Below are positions 1-9,005 of a DNA stretch of 64,000 bases, in pieces. Numbering within the stretch: position 1 is the stretch's first letter; each line of letters starts with the position of its first letter. The notes under the pieces are model-generated. The model was not told the origin of the DNA. It did not search any database and was given only the letters and a program-made list of their open reading frames with translations. A program made the translations under genes and the position numbers. Source of the stretch: Atopobium deltae (GTDB lineage: Bacteria; Actinomycetota; Coriobacteriia; Coriobacteriales; Atopobiaceae); NCBI RefSeq assembly GCF_001552785.1, contig NZ_KQ959487.1:1-64000 (forward strand). The letters are read 5' to 3'.

Positions 1-65
1 AATTTGATCTAAATTCATATTTCAAACACATACAGAGAACCCTCAGACAAAAAAGAGAGCTATAG

Positions 66-93
66 GACAAAAAAGAGCCCCTTGCGGGGCTCT
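66..93 (-). terminator. Rho-independent terminator of the cold-shock gene
   Basis: An 8-bp perfect stem (AGAGCCCC at 74-81, GGGGCTCT at 86-93) with a 4-nt loop is followed, on the minus strand, by a run of T (A-run at 66-74 on the plus strand). It lies just downstream of the stop of the csp gene. Confidence 0.85.
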
Positions 94-119
94 TGGCATT
101 GGTTTATGTATACCGTGCC

Positions 120-323
120 TTATGCTTTGCGGACGTTAGAAGCCTGCAGCTTACCATTTTGACCAGTAGTGATGTCGAATTCGACAGCCTGGCCCTCATC
201 AAGAGTTTTAAAACCATCCATATGAATCTCGGAGAAGTGTACGAACAAATCATCGCCATCTTCGCGAGAGATGAAACCATAACCCTTGTCTGGATTGAAC
301 CATTTAACCGTACCTTGAGCCAT
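120..323 (-). CDS. csp: Cold-shock protein, CspA family
   Basis: A 67-residue single cold-shock (OB-fold) domain. It begins [18 protein letters not shown], carries the RNP1-like KGYGFI and RNP2-like LFVHFSEI segments, and ends in a typical short GKLQASNV tail. The family binds single-stranded RNA and DNA as an RNA chaperone. A longer frame opens at 377, but the ATG at 323 gives the family's usual length and has an AGAAAGG ribosome site upstream. The gene has a long untranslated leader region (about 324-480), as is usual for cold-shock mRNAs, and a strong terminator behind it. Which paralogue it is cannot be told from sequence alone. Confidence 0.93.
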   Translation of the reverse strand: MAQGTVKWFNPDKGYGFISREDGDDLFVHFSEIHMDGFKTLDEGQAVEFDITTGQNGKLQASNVRKA

Positions 324-548
324 GACGTGCCTTTCTTTCTTTGCTCCTACGAGCATAACGGAGCGCTTGGTGCGCAATACAAAATAGTCATATGACTACT
401 CGTCCTAGTGACTACCCATCATAGTTTACGCTATAGCGCTTAAAAAAAAGTATAAAAGCGCTCAACGGTCAAATGCATCGTTAAACGGAGTCTTATATTC
501 GCTTAAAGAAGACTGTTAGATTCTCAAACGGCGATGTGCGCAAGGATG

Positions 549-959
549 TTAGACTTCATCATCTACGGGTTTAAGGTCGCTGTCGAGAAGTTCAAGCCCC
601 TGCGGAACATCCGAAGGACGCCAGTTAAAAGCAACACCAACGGCACGCGCTTGATCGTAACGAATCTTTGCAAGTTCAGGATTTTTCATGCGACAATACG
701 AGTCACCTAGCTTATTAAGGGCATAGCACACATATCCAGCGGTAGCATCACCAATGCCCGAAAGCTGCATCATCGTTACCAGCGAGGCTGGCGATAAGAA
801 CAACGCCGAACGCACGTCCATTTCCATAAGCTCAGCTATAGCTTCTTCCGTTTGCTTCGCCTCGCTCACGCTGTGGCGTAAATAAGCCCCACGCAAGGTA
901 AAAGATACCGTATCGATAAAATTACGAACAATCTCAACGATATAGTCGTGCTCAAGCAT
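549..959 (-). CDS. Conserved-looking hypothetical protein, helical
   Basis: A 136-residue acidic, soluble, mainly helical protein with no signal peptide or membrane segment. It starts MLEHDYIVEIVRNFIDTV, and the C-terminal part (from about residue 78) looks like a tetratricopeptide-type helical pair (YALNKLGDSYCRMKNPELAK). I do not recognise a catalytic motif. It stands alone between csp and the ruv operon, with about 170 bp of non-coding DNA on each side, so it probably has its own promoter. A domain-of-unknown-function assignment is likely but I cannot name one safely. Confidence 0.7.
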   Translation of the reverse strand: MLEHDYIVEIVRNFIDTVSFTLRGAYLRHSVSEAKQTEEAIAELMEMDVRSALFLSPASLVTMMQLSGIGDATAGYVCYALNKLGDSYCRMKNPELAKIRYDQARAVGVAFNWRPSDVPQGLELLDSDLKPVDDEV

Positions 960-1125
960 GTGTTCCTCGTATTCTCAAAAGCACCCGCACTATGCACGCC
1001 CGTATGGCGTGTCTGCATAGCATGCCCGTATACATCGTATATGTTATATCACGTTTATAGAGCGCAGGCGATCTGCTTTGGATGAGCGGCATCGAAGAGG
1101 GGTCTGGAACTAGCTTTTAAACGAG

Positions 1126-2184
1126 CTAGACCTCCCGCGGAGCTTGCAAGGACAGATGTTCAAAGGCAGCAAGGGTTGCCTTACGCCCCTGTGGAGTGCG
1201 CACTAATAATCCTCGTTGTAAGAGATACGGCTCATATACATCTTCAATGGTTGCAGCATCTTCCCCGACGGCGCTTGCAATGGCCGAAAGACCAACAGCA
1301 CGACCTCTAAAGGTCTCGCAGAGCACGCTCAGGATTTTAAGATCCATCCAGTCAAGACCAAGTTCATCAATCTCGAAGAAACTCAAGGCCTGTGCAGCAA
1401 CATCCCAGGTAATCGTCCCATTAGCACGTACTTGTGCATAATCGCGCACACGCTTCAAAAGGCGGTTTGCCAAACGTGGAGTACCTCGGCTGCGGCTTGC
1501 AATTTCCAAAGCAGCCTGCTCATCAATATCGACATCCAAAATTCCTGCCGAACGTCCCACAATATCAGCCAGCTCAGGCACCGTGTAGTAATCCAAGCGA
1601 AAACCAATGCCAAAGCGATCACGCAACGGACCTGTTAAAAGACCGGCGCGCGTGGTGGCACCTACAAGCGTAAATTTTGGAATCTCCAAGCGAATAGAAC
1701 GAGCAGCGGGACCTTTCCCAATCACAATGTCGAGGAAAAAATCCTCCATGGCGGGATACAACACTTCCTCGACCATATGATTCAAACGATGAATCTCATC
1801 AATAAAGAGGACATCGTTTGCTTCTAAATTCGTTAAAATCGCAGCTAGATCACCTGTACGCTCGATGGCAGGGCCACTAGTTGTATGCAATTTTGAATTC
1901 ATCTCATTCGCAAGAATGGTGGCCAAAGTTGTTTTACCTAAGCCTGGGGGTCCCGAGAAAAGTACGTGATCCAGAGGTTCTTCTCGAGATTTTGCTGCTT
2001 CAATTAAAACACGCAAATTATCACGCACGCGCTGCTGACCTACATATTGGTCAAGGGTTTTTGGGCGTAGAGTTCGATCTACCTCAAGATCTTCCTCGTG
2101 AAGCGTGCCCGAGACATTTCGAGAAGAGGTATGATTTTGCTCAGAGTCGGCAAAAATATCACCCAAGGCATCTGCTTCCCACAT
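1126..2184 (-). CDS. ruvB: Holliday junction branch migration helicase RuvB
   Basis: 352 residues, close to the family norm. The AAA+ ATPase core shows Walker A (GPPGLGKTT, residues 78-86) and Walker B (DEIH, 129-132), the arginine-finger region [16 protein letters not shown], and the C-terminal winged helix ending in [15 protein letters not shown]. RuvB hexamers pump DNA through the RuvA-bound Holliday junction. Its ATG overlaps the ruvA stop by one base (TAATG), so it is translationally coupled. It is the last gene of ruvC-ruvA-ruvB. The N-terminal 35 residues before the first conserved block are longer than in E. coli. Confidence 0.97.
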   Translation of the reverse strand: MWEADALGDIFADSEQNHTSSRNVSGTLHEEDLEVDRTLRPKTLDQYVGQQRVRDNLRVLIEAAKSREEPLDHVLFSGPPGLGKTTLATILANEMNSKLHTTSGPAIERTGDLAAILTNLEANDVLFIDEIHRLNHMVEEVLYPAMEDFFLDIVIGKGPAARSIRLEIPKFTLVGATTRAGLLTGPLRDRFGIGFRLDYYTVPELADIVGRSAGILDVDIDEQAALEIASRSRGTPRLANRLLKRVRDYAQVRANGTITWDVAAQALSFFEIDELGLDWMDLKILSVLCETFRGRAVGLSAIASAVGEDAATIEDVYEPYLLQRGLLVRTPQGRKATLAAFEHLSLQAPREV

Positions 2185-2816
2185 TAGGCTTTACCTCCCA
2201 AACGATGCAACGCATAGGACAACATATGCTCTGGCGTCGAAGACTCGTCTTGCGTATAACCCTCAAGGGCAAGACGGATTTCTTCGGAAGTAAATCCCAT
2301 CGACAGAAGCGCCGTTTTGACATCATTTTGCATATCAGACACCTGGACAGGTCCCGCCTGAGCACCAGAAGAAGCATCAAGCGTGCCCACAAGACTACGA
2401 AGCTGTGTATCGGACGAGAAAACACTTTGCATCTCGACAAGTATACGATTAGCGGTCTTTTTACCAACACCTGGTACTGTTGCCATTCTTGGTGCATCTT
2501 GTGCTTGCACTACTGAGGCAAAAGCCTCGGGTGTAAAGGTCGATAAGATCGACAGTGCGACCGCAGGCCCAATGCCCGAAATAGCGATAAGGCGATCAAA
2601 CAACGCACGTTCTGAACGAGAAGCAAAACCAAAAAGCGACAGAGCGGTTTCGCGAACACACATCCGAGTATAAATGCTTACTTTTGCAGCGTCCTTTTGT
2701 GAAAGTGCGGCACAAGTTATGGATGAGCAGCGCATTTCATATCCAACGCCGCCAACATCAAGCACCACAACACCAGGCTGTAAATCTATGATTGATCCAG
2801 TGAGTTGAACTATCAC
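2184..2816 (-). CDS. ruvA: Holliday junction DNA-binding protein RuvA
   Basis: 210 residues with the three RuvA domains: an N-terminal OB fold ([20 protein letters not shown]), two helix-hairpin-helix motifs ([13 protein letters not shown] and [16 protein letters not shown]), and a C-terminal three-helix domain ([14 protein letters not shown]) that contacts RuvB. It binds the four-way junction and loads RuvB. The start is GTG at 2816, overlapping the ruvC stop by four bases (GTGA). The linker between domains II and III is rich in Ser, Gly and Ala, as expected for this flexible region. Confidence 0.97.
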   Translation of the reverse strand: MIVQLTGSIIDLQPGVVVLDVGGVGYEMRCSSITCAALSQKDAAKVSIYTRMCVRETALSLFGFASRSERALFDRLIAISGIGPAVALSILSTFTPEAFASVVQAQDAPRMATVPGVGKKTANRILVEMQSVFSSDTQLRSLVGTLDASSGAQAGPVQVSDMQNDVKTALLSMGFTSEEIRLALEGYTQDESSTPEHMLSYALHRLGGKA

Positions 2817-3319
2817 GAAATCGCCTCCTTACGCTTCGTACGCTGCATCGTGTGTACTGTGTGTACATGACAAATTGCAGCTGCAAGCGCATCTGCACAG
2901 TGATCAGGCTTGGGATCATGATCGAGCTTCAAAACATGACGGACCATATAGGTCACCTGGTTTTTATCGGCAGAACCCGTACCCACAACCGCTTGCTTAA
3001 TTTGCATGGGGGTGTATTCACCCACAAAAATACCTGCGTAAGCGCATGCTGCAATGGCGGCCCCTCTTGCATGAGCAGTCCAAATAGCAGCACTGGTATT
3101 GACACCAAAATAAATAGACTCAATGGAGACGGCTTCGGGATTAAATTCGCGAATTGCAAAACCGATGCGATTAAAGATAAGACCCAGTCGATGATCCAGG
3201 CTATCCTTTGCGTCAGTGTGAATGCAGTCGTAGGCGCGAGCACGTATGAGCGAGCCTCGTGTTTCCACGATTGCCCACCCCGTATTCGCCAAACCAGGGT
3301 CAATGCCCAAAACAATCAT
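2813..3319 (-). CDS. ruvC: Crossover junction endodeoxyribonuclease RuvC
   Basis: 168 residues with the RNase H-like resolvase fold. The acidic active-site residues are visible: Asp in GIDPGLANTGW, Glu in SIESIYF, and the Asp pair in PDHCADALAAA. It cuts Holliday junctions made during recombination repair. An upstream TTG (3325) could extend the frame by two codons, but the AGGAG site sits 7 nt before the ATG at 3319, so I place the start there. First gene of the ruvCAB operon. Confidence 0.96.
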   Translation of the reverse strand: MIVLGIDPGLANTGWAIVETRGSLIRARAYDCIHTDAKDSLDHRLGLIFNRIGFAIREFNPEAVSIESIYFGVNTSAAIWTAHARGAAIAACAYAGIFVGEYTPMQIKQAVVGTGSADKNQVTYMVRHVLKLDHDPKPDHCADALAAAICHVHTVHTMQRTKRKEAIS

Positions 3320-3434
3320 CCACAAGCTCCTTACATCAGAACGTGTGTTCTAGTTTAGCACATTGCGGGTGGACGTGTACGAGAAGTTTGACTTGCTCGA
3401 GAAATTTTGGCTCACGCAAGAAGTTTAGGCGCGG

Positions 3435-3444
3435 CGAGAAGGTC
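3435..3444 (+). repeat. Copy of dispersed word CGAGAAGGTC, intergenic
   Basis: One of two close copies of the CGAGAAG core in the 151-bp gap between ruvC and the next gene; the other is at 3380-3386. They are useful because no coding constraint explains them. See the finding on the dispersed word. Confidence 0.6.
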
Positions 3445-3470
3445 ATACGTGATGCTTGTACGTAAGAACG

Positions 3471-5276
3471 CTAATTGTTCGAGAAGAATCCTGAGGCCCA
3501 GTGTTTGTGCTCATCCAACTCTTCTGGAGCAGCACTCATCATGTCACGCAAAAGCTCAAATGCTTCGTTGATATTCTCGTCAGATGCTTTCTCGAGAGAA
3601 AGCTGCGAAAGCTTCGCGCTTACCTGCTGATAAAAGCGCTCGACCGCTTGGATATCTGCCACACTGCGCGGGCGATCTTCCCAAGCACTATCGATGGGGC
3701 GAGAAAATTCGCTCAGGCTGCACGACGAAATAACTGGGTAGGACGGCAACGCGCGACGGGCAATTTCGCCTTGCGCTAAACGGCCGATGAGCGCCTTGAT
3801 GAGGTGGTAATCCTGTACGTTGCTGACGAGCTCGCCGATGGGCATGTCTTGCTCGATGTAGGAGTACAAAAAGTGGTCGATTTGCGTGAGTTGCGCCTGA
3901 GTCGGCTTTTGCGAAGACAGGCCGCCGAAGCCCGCAACGCGCATGTTCGAGAGCTCAAAGCGTGTGAGCACCGAGGCAGGCAACGATGACGATATGCTTG
4001 CGCGATAGCGGCCCAACCCCATTAACTGACTGCGATACACGTCTCCAAACGGCATCATGGAAGCCATGGATGCGGTCATGCGTCCCGTTTGCGGTAACTC
4101 AAGTGCGAGCGCGGTCTTATCGACAGGCGAAAGCACGAGTCCTCCGTGTTCAGAGGCCAAATTTTGCAGACGGATACCCACAAGCGCATCGATCACGTTG
4201 GTATCGTTCGCATCGAGCTGCAGGGCACGGGTGGCCATACGAACCTGTCGCCCGCTGAGCACGTCAGCCTTTAGATGCAGGTTGCGAGCCAGCTTTTTGG
4301 CATCACGAAACGCAGCAGCATCGCCCTTATCGACGATAAGAGCACGTGTGCGCGCGGGGCCAACCGCATCAATGGTCAGCGCCGCAAGGACGCTTGTTGC
4401 CATCGTGCCATCAAGGTTGAGCACCGCATCGTGCATGCGACCATCGAATTGCAAAAAATTGCGCGTTGCCATCACGAGGGCATCCCACATGAGCTGGGGC
4501 TCTACGTAGTCAGGCGGTTGTTGTGGATTCGCGACGGGGCCTTCGAAGGCGGGGTCTACCTCGACAATGCGAAAATCTTCCTCAAAGTTGGGAAACACTT
4601 CCGTGAGCTCGCCCCAAGGGGTCATCACAAAACTGCCTCCGGCATGTACCACGTCATCGTAGCCACCGACTCCGCCAATACCCACCAGCCAAGCGTTGAG
4701 CTCGGAAGCCTCTTTGGTAAAGAAACCGCGCGAGATGGCGGGCGCGAGCGTCGTTGATTCGTCGTGCGTCGTAAAGCGACCATTTTGCAAATACAGCACG
4801 ACGTCGGCGTCGACCTGCGCTTTTGTGGCAGCTTTGAGCTGGTCTTGCGTGCAGACGACCATAAAATTGATGTCATCAAAGCAAAAACCAATGTTTTCGT
4901 GAGTAGCTGTCGTTATCCATGTGCGTGGATCTTGCTGCGCAAGCATCGACTGAAATGTATAACGTAGGGGTATTAATTCTTTATTTTTAATAAAGACAAC
5001 CTCTTGAAAACTGCCAAACGGTGCGGGGAGCAGCAGCGGCACAAGGGCTGGAAGCGCGAGTTTTTGCGTCAGGCTTGCCTGCGCAAGCACAATATCAACG
5101 CCAAAGGAATCGGTTTTACCAATGCCGCCAAGGTCAGGACCCGTCAGCGCAGGAAAAGGGAAAATGATCAGCTCGGCACCCTGATCGCGAGCAAGCTGCG
5201 ATTGCGCCACCATACGCGCAATGGTCGCCTCGTAATTGGCCGAACGTGTACACATTTGCGAAATAGCAAGCTTCAT
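3471..5276 (-). CDS. NAD+ synthetase-like protein with degenerate active sites
   Basis: 601 residues with the two-domain layout of glutamine-dependent NAD+ synthetase: an N-terminal nitrilase-type glutaminase domain (about 1-250) and a C-terminal adenylating synthetase domain (about 265-540). The overall match is clear (start MKLAISQM, AALTIDAVGPARTRALIV, GDVYRSQL). Key residues look lost. The segment that is normally FPELALTGY reads FPFPALTGP (39-47), removing the catalytic Glu. The ATP-binding SGGxDS loop reads LDGTMATS (288-295). The Cys of the ICED motif may survive as FCFDD (C132). So it is probably a pseudoenzyme or a strongly changed paralogue. It is a single gene with a GGGAGTAGGGT ribosome site. 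I infer that a true NadE is encoded elsewhere. Confidence 0.75.
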   Translation of the reverse strand: MKLAISQMCTRSANYEATIARMVAQSQLARDQGAELIIFPFPALTGPDLGGIGKTDSFGVDIVLAQASLTQKLALPALVPLLLPAPFGSFQEVVFIKNKELIPLRYTFQSMLAQQDPRTWITTATHENIGFCFDDINFMVVCTQDQLKAATKAQVDADVVLYLQNGRFTTHDESTTLAPAISRGFFTKEASELNAWLVGIGGVGGYDDVVHAGGSFVMTPWGELTEVFPNFEEDFRIVEVDPAFEGPVANPQQPPDYVEPQLMWDALVMATRNFLQFDGRMHDAVLNLDGTMATSVLAALTIDAVGPARTRALIVDKGDAAAFRDAKKLARNLHLKADVLSGRQVRMATRALQLDANDTNVIDALVGIRLQNLASEHGGLVLSPVDKTALALELPQTGRMTASMASMMPFGDVYRSQLMGLGRYRASISSSLPASVLTRFELSNMRVAGFGGLSSQKPTQAQLTQIDHFLYSYIEQDMPIGELVSNVQDYHLIKALIGRLAQGEIARRALPSYPVISSCSLSEFSRPIDSAWEDRPRSVADIQAVERFYQQVSAKLSQLSLEKASDENINEAFELLRDMMSAAPEELDEHKHWASGFFSNN

Positions 5277-5402
5277 ACCCTACTCCCGAACGTATGGCAT
5301 TCGTGCGACGGTCACATGAGCAGACCACTTACGGCCGCAGGCACCAACGTAGACACCAACCGTGTCATAACGAATACCGCGCTTCGAATGCCGTGCTTGC
5401 TT

Positions 5403-6368
5403 CTATAATAACCGTTGTTGCTCGCCGCTATTCGTGCTGTGATGAGGCTTCGTAAAATCTAGCTCGCTCCAGTCGGGCGATGCCGAGAAGGTCGTGCCAA
5501 CGATGATAAGCACACAGCACAGCAAAGCCCAAGGCGACGGCACCGCACGCATCACCAGTGCCGAGATAAGCACAGCCCAGGCAGCATACGAAATGTTGAG
5601 TGCCATACCGCGAGCAGCACCAATGCAATTAATGGCCTTGTAGTACGCCAAATACGAAGCTACACCCGCAAGCGCCGCGAGCGCCACCACGCCATTCTCG
5701 GGCGTAAACGCAATACGGATGCATGATGCCACCGAGCCCGTCAGAGGCACAACAATAAGCGCATACGTCAACGCTGATGTCGTCTCGCGGATCTGCAGGG
5801 CAATGTCGGGGTCGACGTCGGTGCCCTTCATGCCCCACGCGAGCAGTACAGCTTCCGATCCCCAGCCAACCACGCACAGACTTGCACACGCAATGCCGAT
5901 GAGTGGGTTTCCCGAGGTGTCGAACGAGGTCGTAAGCCAGCCCATAAACACAATGGCAAACAGGGCCACAAGCAGCATCACTACCTGCTTTGGCTTCATT
6001 TTTTCTTTGAGAATCACGACCGCTAAAAACGCGCCCACCGCAGGATAAAAGGCCGAAATTGCCGCCGTATATCCCGCGCCAATATGCTCGATGGCTGCCA
6101 AGTAACCACTCATGCCAATCGGCCCACCGAGAAGGGCGCCGAGCATGACCATCTTGCCGTTAGGCGTTTTAATCGCACCCACGGTTTGCGCAAGGCGTCC
6201 ACGCGCGGACATATATACGAGCAGAATAAGCGCCGCAAACACATCATGAAAGGTTGCCGAAACAAGCGCGGCATGCACATTGGTGGCATAGATACCCATC
6301 GACAAAGCAACACCCAAAATGACGGTATCGATGGCCCACAAAATGCCGCTCATCAAACCATATTTCAT
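5403..6368 (-). CDS. licB: LicB-like choline permease (EamA/DMT family)
   Basis: 321 residues with about ten hydrophobic helices in the two-repeat EamA drug/metabolite transporter pattern (second half starts near GNPLIGIACASLCVVGWGSEAVL). LicB-type members import choline for phosphocholine decoration of cell-surface glycans. Context supports that role: the gene directly follows, by 79 bp and on the same strand, a fused phosphocholine cytidylyltransferase-choline kinase. Start ATG at 6368 has an AGCGAGG site. Substrate is inferred from neighbours; any other EamA solute is possible from the sequence alone. Confidence 0.82.
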   Translation of the reverse strand: MKYGLMSGILWAIDTVILGVALSMGIYATNVHAALVSATFHDVFAALILLVYMSARGRLAQTVGAIKTPNGKMVMLGALLGGPIGMSGYLAAIEHIGAGYTAAISAFYPAVGAFLAVVILKEKMKPKQVVMLLVALFAIVFMGWLTTSFDTSGNPLIGIACASLCVVGWGSEAVLLAWGMKGTDVDPDIALQIRETTSALTYALIVVPLTGSVASCIRIAFTPENGVVALAALAGVASYLAYYKAINCIGAARGMALNISYAAWAVLISALVMRAVPSPWALLCCVLIIVGTTFSASPDWSELDFTKPHHSTNSGEQQRLL

Positions 6369-6447
6369 TGCTCTGGCCTCGCTTTAACTTTAGGATTCAC
6401 GGAAACCGCTTCGGATAGCGTATACATCATGCTTTATCCTTTATGCA

Positions 6448-8307
6448 CTATTTTGTTTCAGCCTGATCGTACCAACCCAAGACTTTATCGATATAGTCGA
6501 CCGCATAGCGATAGTAAATAAAGAGCCACTCACCGACGCTAGCGCCTTCAGCCTCCTTAACCAGCGACCAGATGTACCAGCACCAACCAGCCATAACAAC
6601 CAGGCCCCAGAAGTGACGGTGCTCTTCGGAGGTGGCGTGACGATCAAAATAAAAGTCCAGTGCCTTGTTGCCCTGTGCCTCATCATATTGTGAGCATACG
6701 ACAAAGGTACCGAAGTCGTTTGCTACATCCGACATACCCGCATATTCCCAGTCGATAAGATCCATGTGGTGCTGCGCATCAACGAGGAAATTCAACGCGA
6801 AAAAGTCGTTGTGCGACACCACCTTGGGATAACCATCTTCGACAAGCAGCGCGTTGAGACGGAAAATTTTGTTACGCAATTCGTAGTACTGGGGCACTTC
6901 AATGGGGCCGTGCTCAAGCAAGAGCTTCTCGTAAAAAAGACCCATGTCGTAAAAATTAAAGTCGTACGTCAGTGTTGCCTTTGATTCGTGCAGCTTACGG
7001 CACATGCTCATAGCCTGCTTGACCTGCTCGTCATTGTTGATGTCGAGCGGATGCACATTGGGAACAAAGCGAGAGATTTTCCAACCGAACTGCGGATCAG
7101 CATAGATAAAGGTAGAATCAAGCCCAATCTTGGAAGCAAGTTGCATAGCGTTAAGCTCGCTCGCGCGATTGATCATTTTTTCGGTGCCGATGCCAGGGTG
7201 ACGATACACATATTCCTTTGTGCCGTCGGCGTTCGTGACCGAAAAGTGGCACGAAAGATTCGTTAAGCCTTTCTTCAAAGGCCAGAACCCATGAATCTCT
7301 GACTTTTTACAATGCAAAATGGTAACAATGTTATCCAAAATCTTGGAGTCAACGTTTTCTATAAAGTACTGATCGAAGTTGCGCAGCTCATCAAGGGAGT
7401 CAAACTCATTAATGACGCCCTTCTCGTAAGGGCGAGCAACCATGGAAAGCTCATCAAGGTGGTCGATATAGATCGATTCCCAGAGCTTATCGACCGTCTC
7501 GTCGAGGTCATACTCCGCTTCCAGAATGTGCACAAAGCGCTCAGAGAAGGTCTTATCGAAATAAACATGTCCCAGCATAATAAGCGAATCTTGACCGCCC
7601 ACCGTCACGTCAATAATGCGATTATTGGCACCCGTGGTAATGCACCACTCGTTTGTCGGGCCGTCGAACTTCTCGCACGCGTAATAGGCTTCATACACAT
7701 GCGACTCAAAAGGATTGCTCGTAAAATAGTTGTCCGACGAGCAGATGTAGGTATTCGAAAGCCTGTCACGCACGCGCCACAGGGTGCCATTGTTGTTTCG
7801 GGTGGCGTACTCGATATTCACCACGATATCGACGCCATACTTTTCGCGCAGGTAGAAAAAGAGCTCCTTTTTGTAGCCAACCACCAGCGTGATGTTGGTA
7901 ATGCCTACTTGATGTAACTGCTCTATTTGGCGCTCGATAAGCACTTCCCCACGAACGCAAAGCAGGCCCTTGGGACGCTCATACGAAATTGGCGCAAAAC
8001 GAGAAGACAGACCTGCTGCCATAATAACGGCATTTGCAACTTTATAGGGTTCAAGCGCCTGAATTGCCTGGCGCGTAAGCTGCCCGTTTGCAAGATAGCC
8101 CTGTGTTTCGCAACTTTTGACGGTCTGGTTCACGGTGCCGAGTGCCAGCCCACAGCGCTTAGACAGGGCGCGCTGGCTGAGCGTTTTTGGTGCTTCCGAG
8201 GCGGGTTGTGCCTCTGCTGCGGATTGCGCTCCTGAGGCGGATTGCGCCTCATGCTGCACTTTGTAGAGTTCATACAATACCGAAAACTCGTTGCGAGTCA
8301 ATGCCAT
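6448..8307 (-). CDS. licCA: Fused HTH - phosphocholine cytidylyltransferase - choline kinase
   Basis: 619 residues, three parts. Residues 1 to about 95 hold a winged-helix DNA-binding segment (LSQRALSKRCGLALGTVNQT) interrupted by a low-complexity Ala/Gln/Ser stretch. About 96-330 is a LicC-type nucleotidyltransferase (VIMAAGLSSRFAPISYERPK, the CTP-binding signature; LVVGYKKELFFYL). About 350-610 is a LicA/choline-kinase fold with the catalytic SHNDFFALNF and the metal-binding IDWEYAG. Together it would phosphorylate choline and activate it to CDP-choline. It lies upstream of, and probably in one operon with, licB; no licD transferase is in the window. ATG 8307 has an AGGAG site at 5 nt. The HTH suggests self-regulation at the palindrome just upstream. 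Confidence 0.9.
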   Translation of the reverse strand: MALTRNEFSVLYELYKVQHEAQSASGAQSAAEAQPASEAPKTLSQRALSKRCGLALGTVNQTVKSCETQGYLANGQLTRQAIQALEPYKVANAVIMAAGLSSRFAPISYERPKGLLCVRGEVLIERQIEQLHQVGITNITLVVGYKKELFFYLREKYGVDIVVNIEYATRNNNGTLWRVRDRLSNTYICSSDNYFTSNPFESHVYEAYYACEKFDGPTNEWCITTGANNRIIDVTVGGQDSLIMLGHVYFDKTFSERFVHILEAEYDLDETVDKLWESIYIDHLDELSMVARPYEKGVINEFDSLDELRNFDQYFIENVDSKILDNIVTILHCKKSEIHGFWPLKKGLTNLSCHFSVTNADGTKEYVYRHPGIGTEKMINRASELNAMQLASKIGLDSTFIYADPQFGWKISRFVPNVHPLDINNDEQVKQAMSMCRKLHESKATLTYDFNFYDMGLFYEKLLLEHGPIEVPQYYELRNKIFRLNALLVEDGYPKVVSHNDFFALNFLVDAQHHMDLIDWEYAGMSDVANDFGTFVVCSQYDEAQGNKALDFYFDRHATSEEHRHFWGLVVMAGWCWYIWSLVKEAEGASVGEWLFIYYRYAVDYIDKVLGWYDQAETK

Positions 8308-8337
8308 GATGTCTCCTCATGTTCATTTTTATGAGTA

Positions 8338-8381
8338 AAGGTATTATAAATGAACATTATTCCGTTCACTTACAATACCTT
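8338..8381. promoter_or_regulatory. Large imperfect palindrome, probable operator of the lic genes
   Basis: Two 18-bp arms, AAGGTATTATAAATGAAC (8338-8355) and, on the other strand, AAGGTATTGTAAGTGAAC (8381-8364), match at 16 of 18 positions around an 8-bp centre. A further half-site TGTTCATTT lies at 8320-8328, forming a perfect 9-bp inverted repeat with AAATGAACA at 8348-8356. A TATAAT-like minus-strand -10 (8348-8343) lies inside. This is suited to control by a dimeric HTH protein, plausibly the HTH of the adjacent fusion protein. Confidence 0.65.
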
Positions 8382-8473
8382 TTTCTGCATAAGAACAACA
8401 TATTGACGCGCAAACATAAAAACACAACATTCGAACAGAACTGCACCAAGAGGAACGAAACCCCAAGAAAAAC

Positions 8474-8908
8474 TTACTGCGCGTCTTCGACTCCCATGAG
8501 CTCAATATCAAAAATAAGGTTTTTACCAGCAAGTTCGTGGTTCGCGTCAACTTGGATGGTCGTATCGCTTAGCTCGGTTACCTGCGCGGGAATGGGCATA
8601 CCCTGTGCAGTCGAAAGCTGTACATGATCGCCGAGCTGTAATTTTTCGGCCCCTGGTACAAGCGAACGGTCAAACGAGAAGACCAATGCTTCGTTGCGCT
8701 CACCGTAGGCCTCATGCGGCTGCAAAATAACGCGTTTTTTCTCGTTAATTTGCATATCTTCGACGGCTTTATCGAAGCCCGAAATCATTTGTCCCGCACC
8801 GCAGACAAACGAAAGTGGCTCGTCGCGGTCGTAGGAACTATCAAACTGAGTACCATCTTCAAGCGTTCCGCGATAGTGAACCGAAAGTTTTTTACCTTTG
8901 TTGGACAT
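8474..8908 (-). CDS. FKBP-type peptidyl-prolyl isomerase, SlyD-like
   Basis: 144 residues. An FKBP domain (LSVHYRGTLEDGTQFDSSYDRDEPLS and the C-terminal strand NLIFDIELMGV) is split by an insert-in-flap chaperone domain with the SlyD hallmark PHEAYGERN. The His- and Cys-rich nickel-binding tail of E. coli SlyD is absent. These proteins speed proline isomerisation and assist folding in the cytoplasm; there is no signal peptide. It has its own short leader and an AAGGAG ribosome site. It stands between the lic genes and dnaE with no obvious functional link. Confidence 0.92.
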   Translation of the reverse strand: MSNKGKKLSVHYRGTLEDGTQFDSSYDRDEPLSFVCGAGQMISGFDKAVEDMQINEKKRVILQPHEAYGERNEALVFSFDRSLVPGAEKLQLGDHVQLSTAQGMPIPAQVTELSDTTIQVDANHELAGKNLIFDIELMGVEDAQ

Positions 8909-9005
8909 ACTGCTCCTTTTTGTAAGGGGTGACGAGCTATATGGCTTTGTTAGCGAGGTCTGCTACTAAAACCTTGCGCTGATAGCCTGTCAGGACTTCT
9001 TGATG

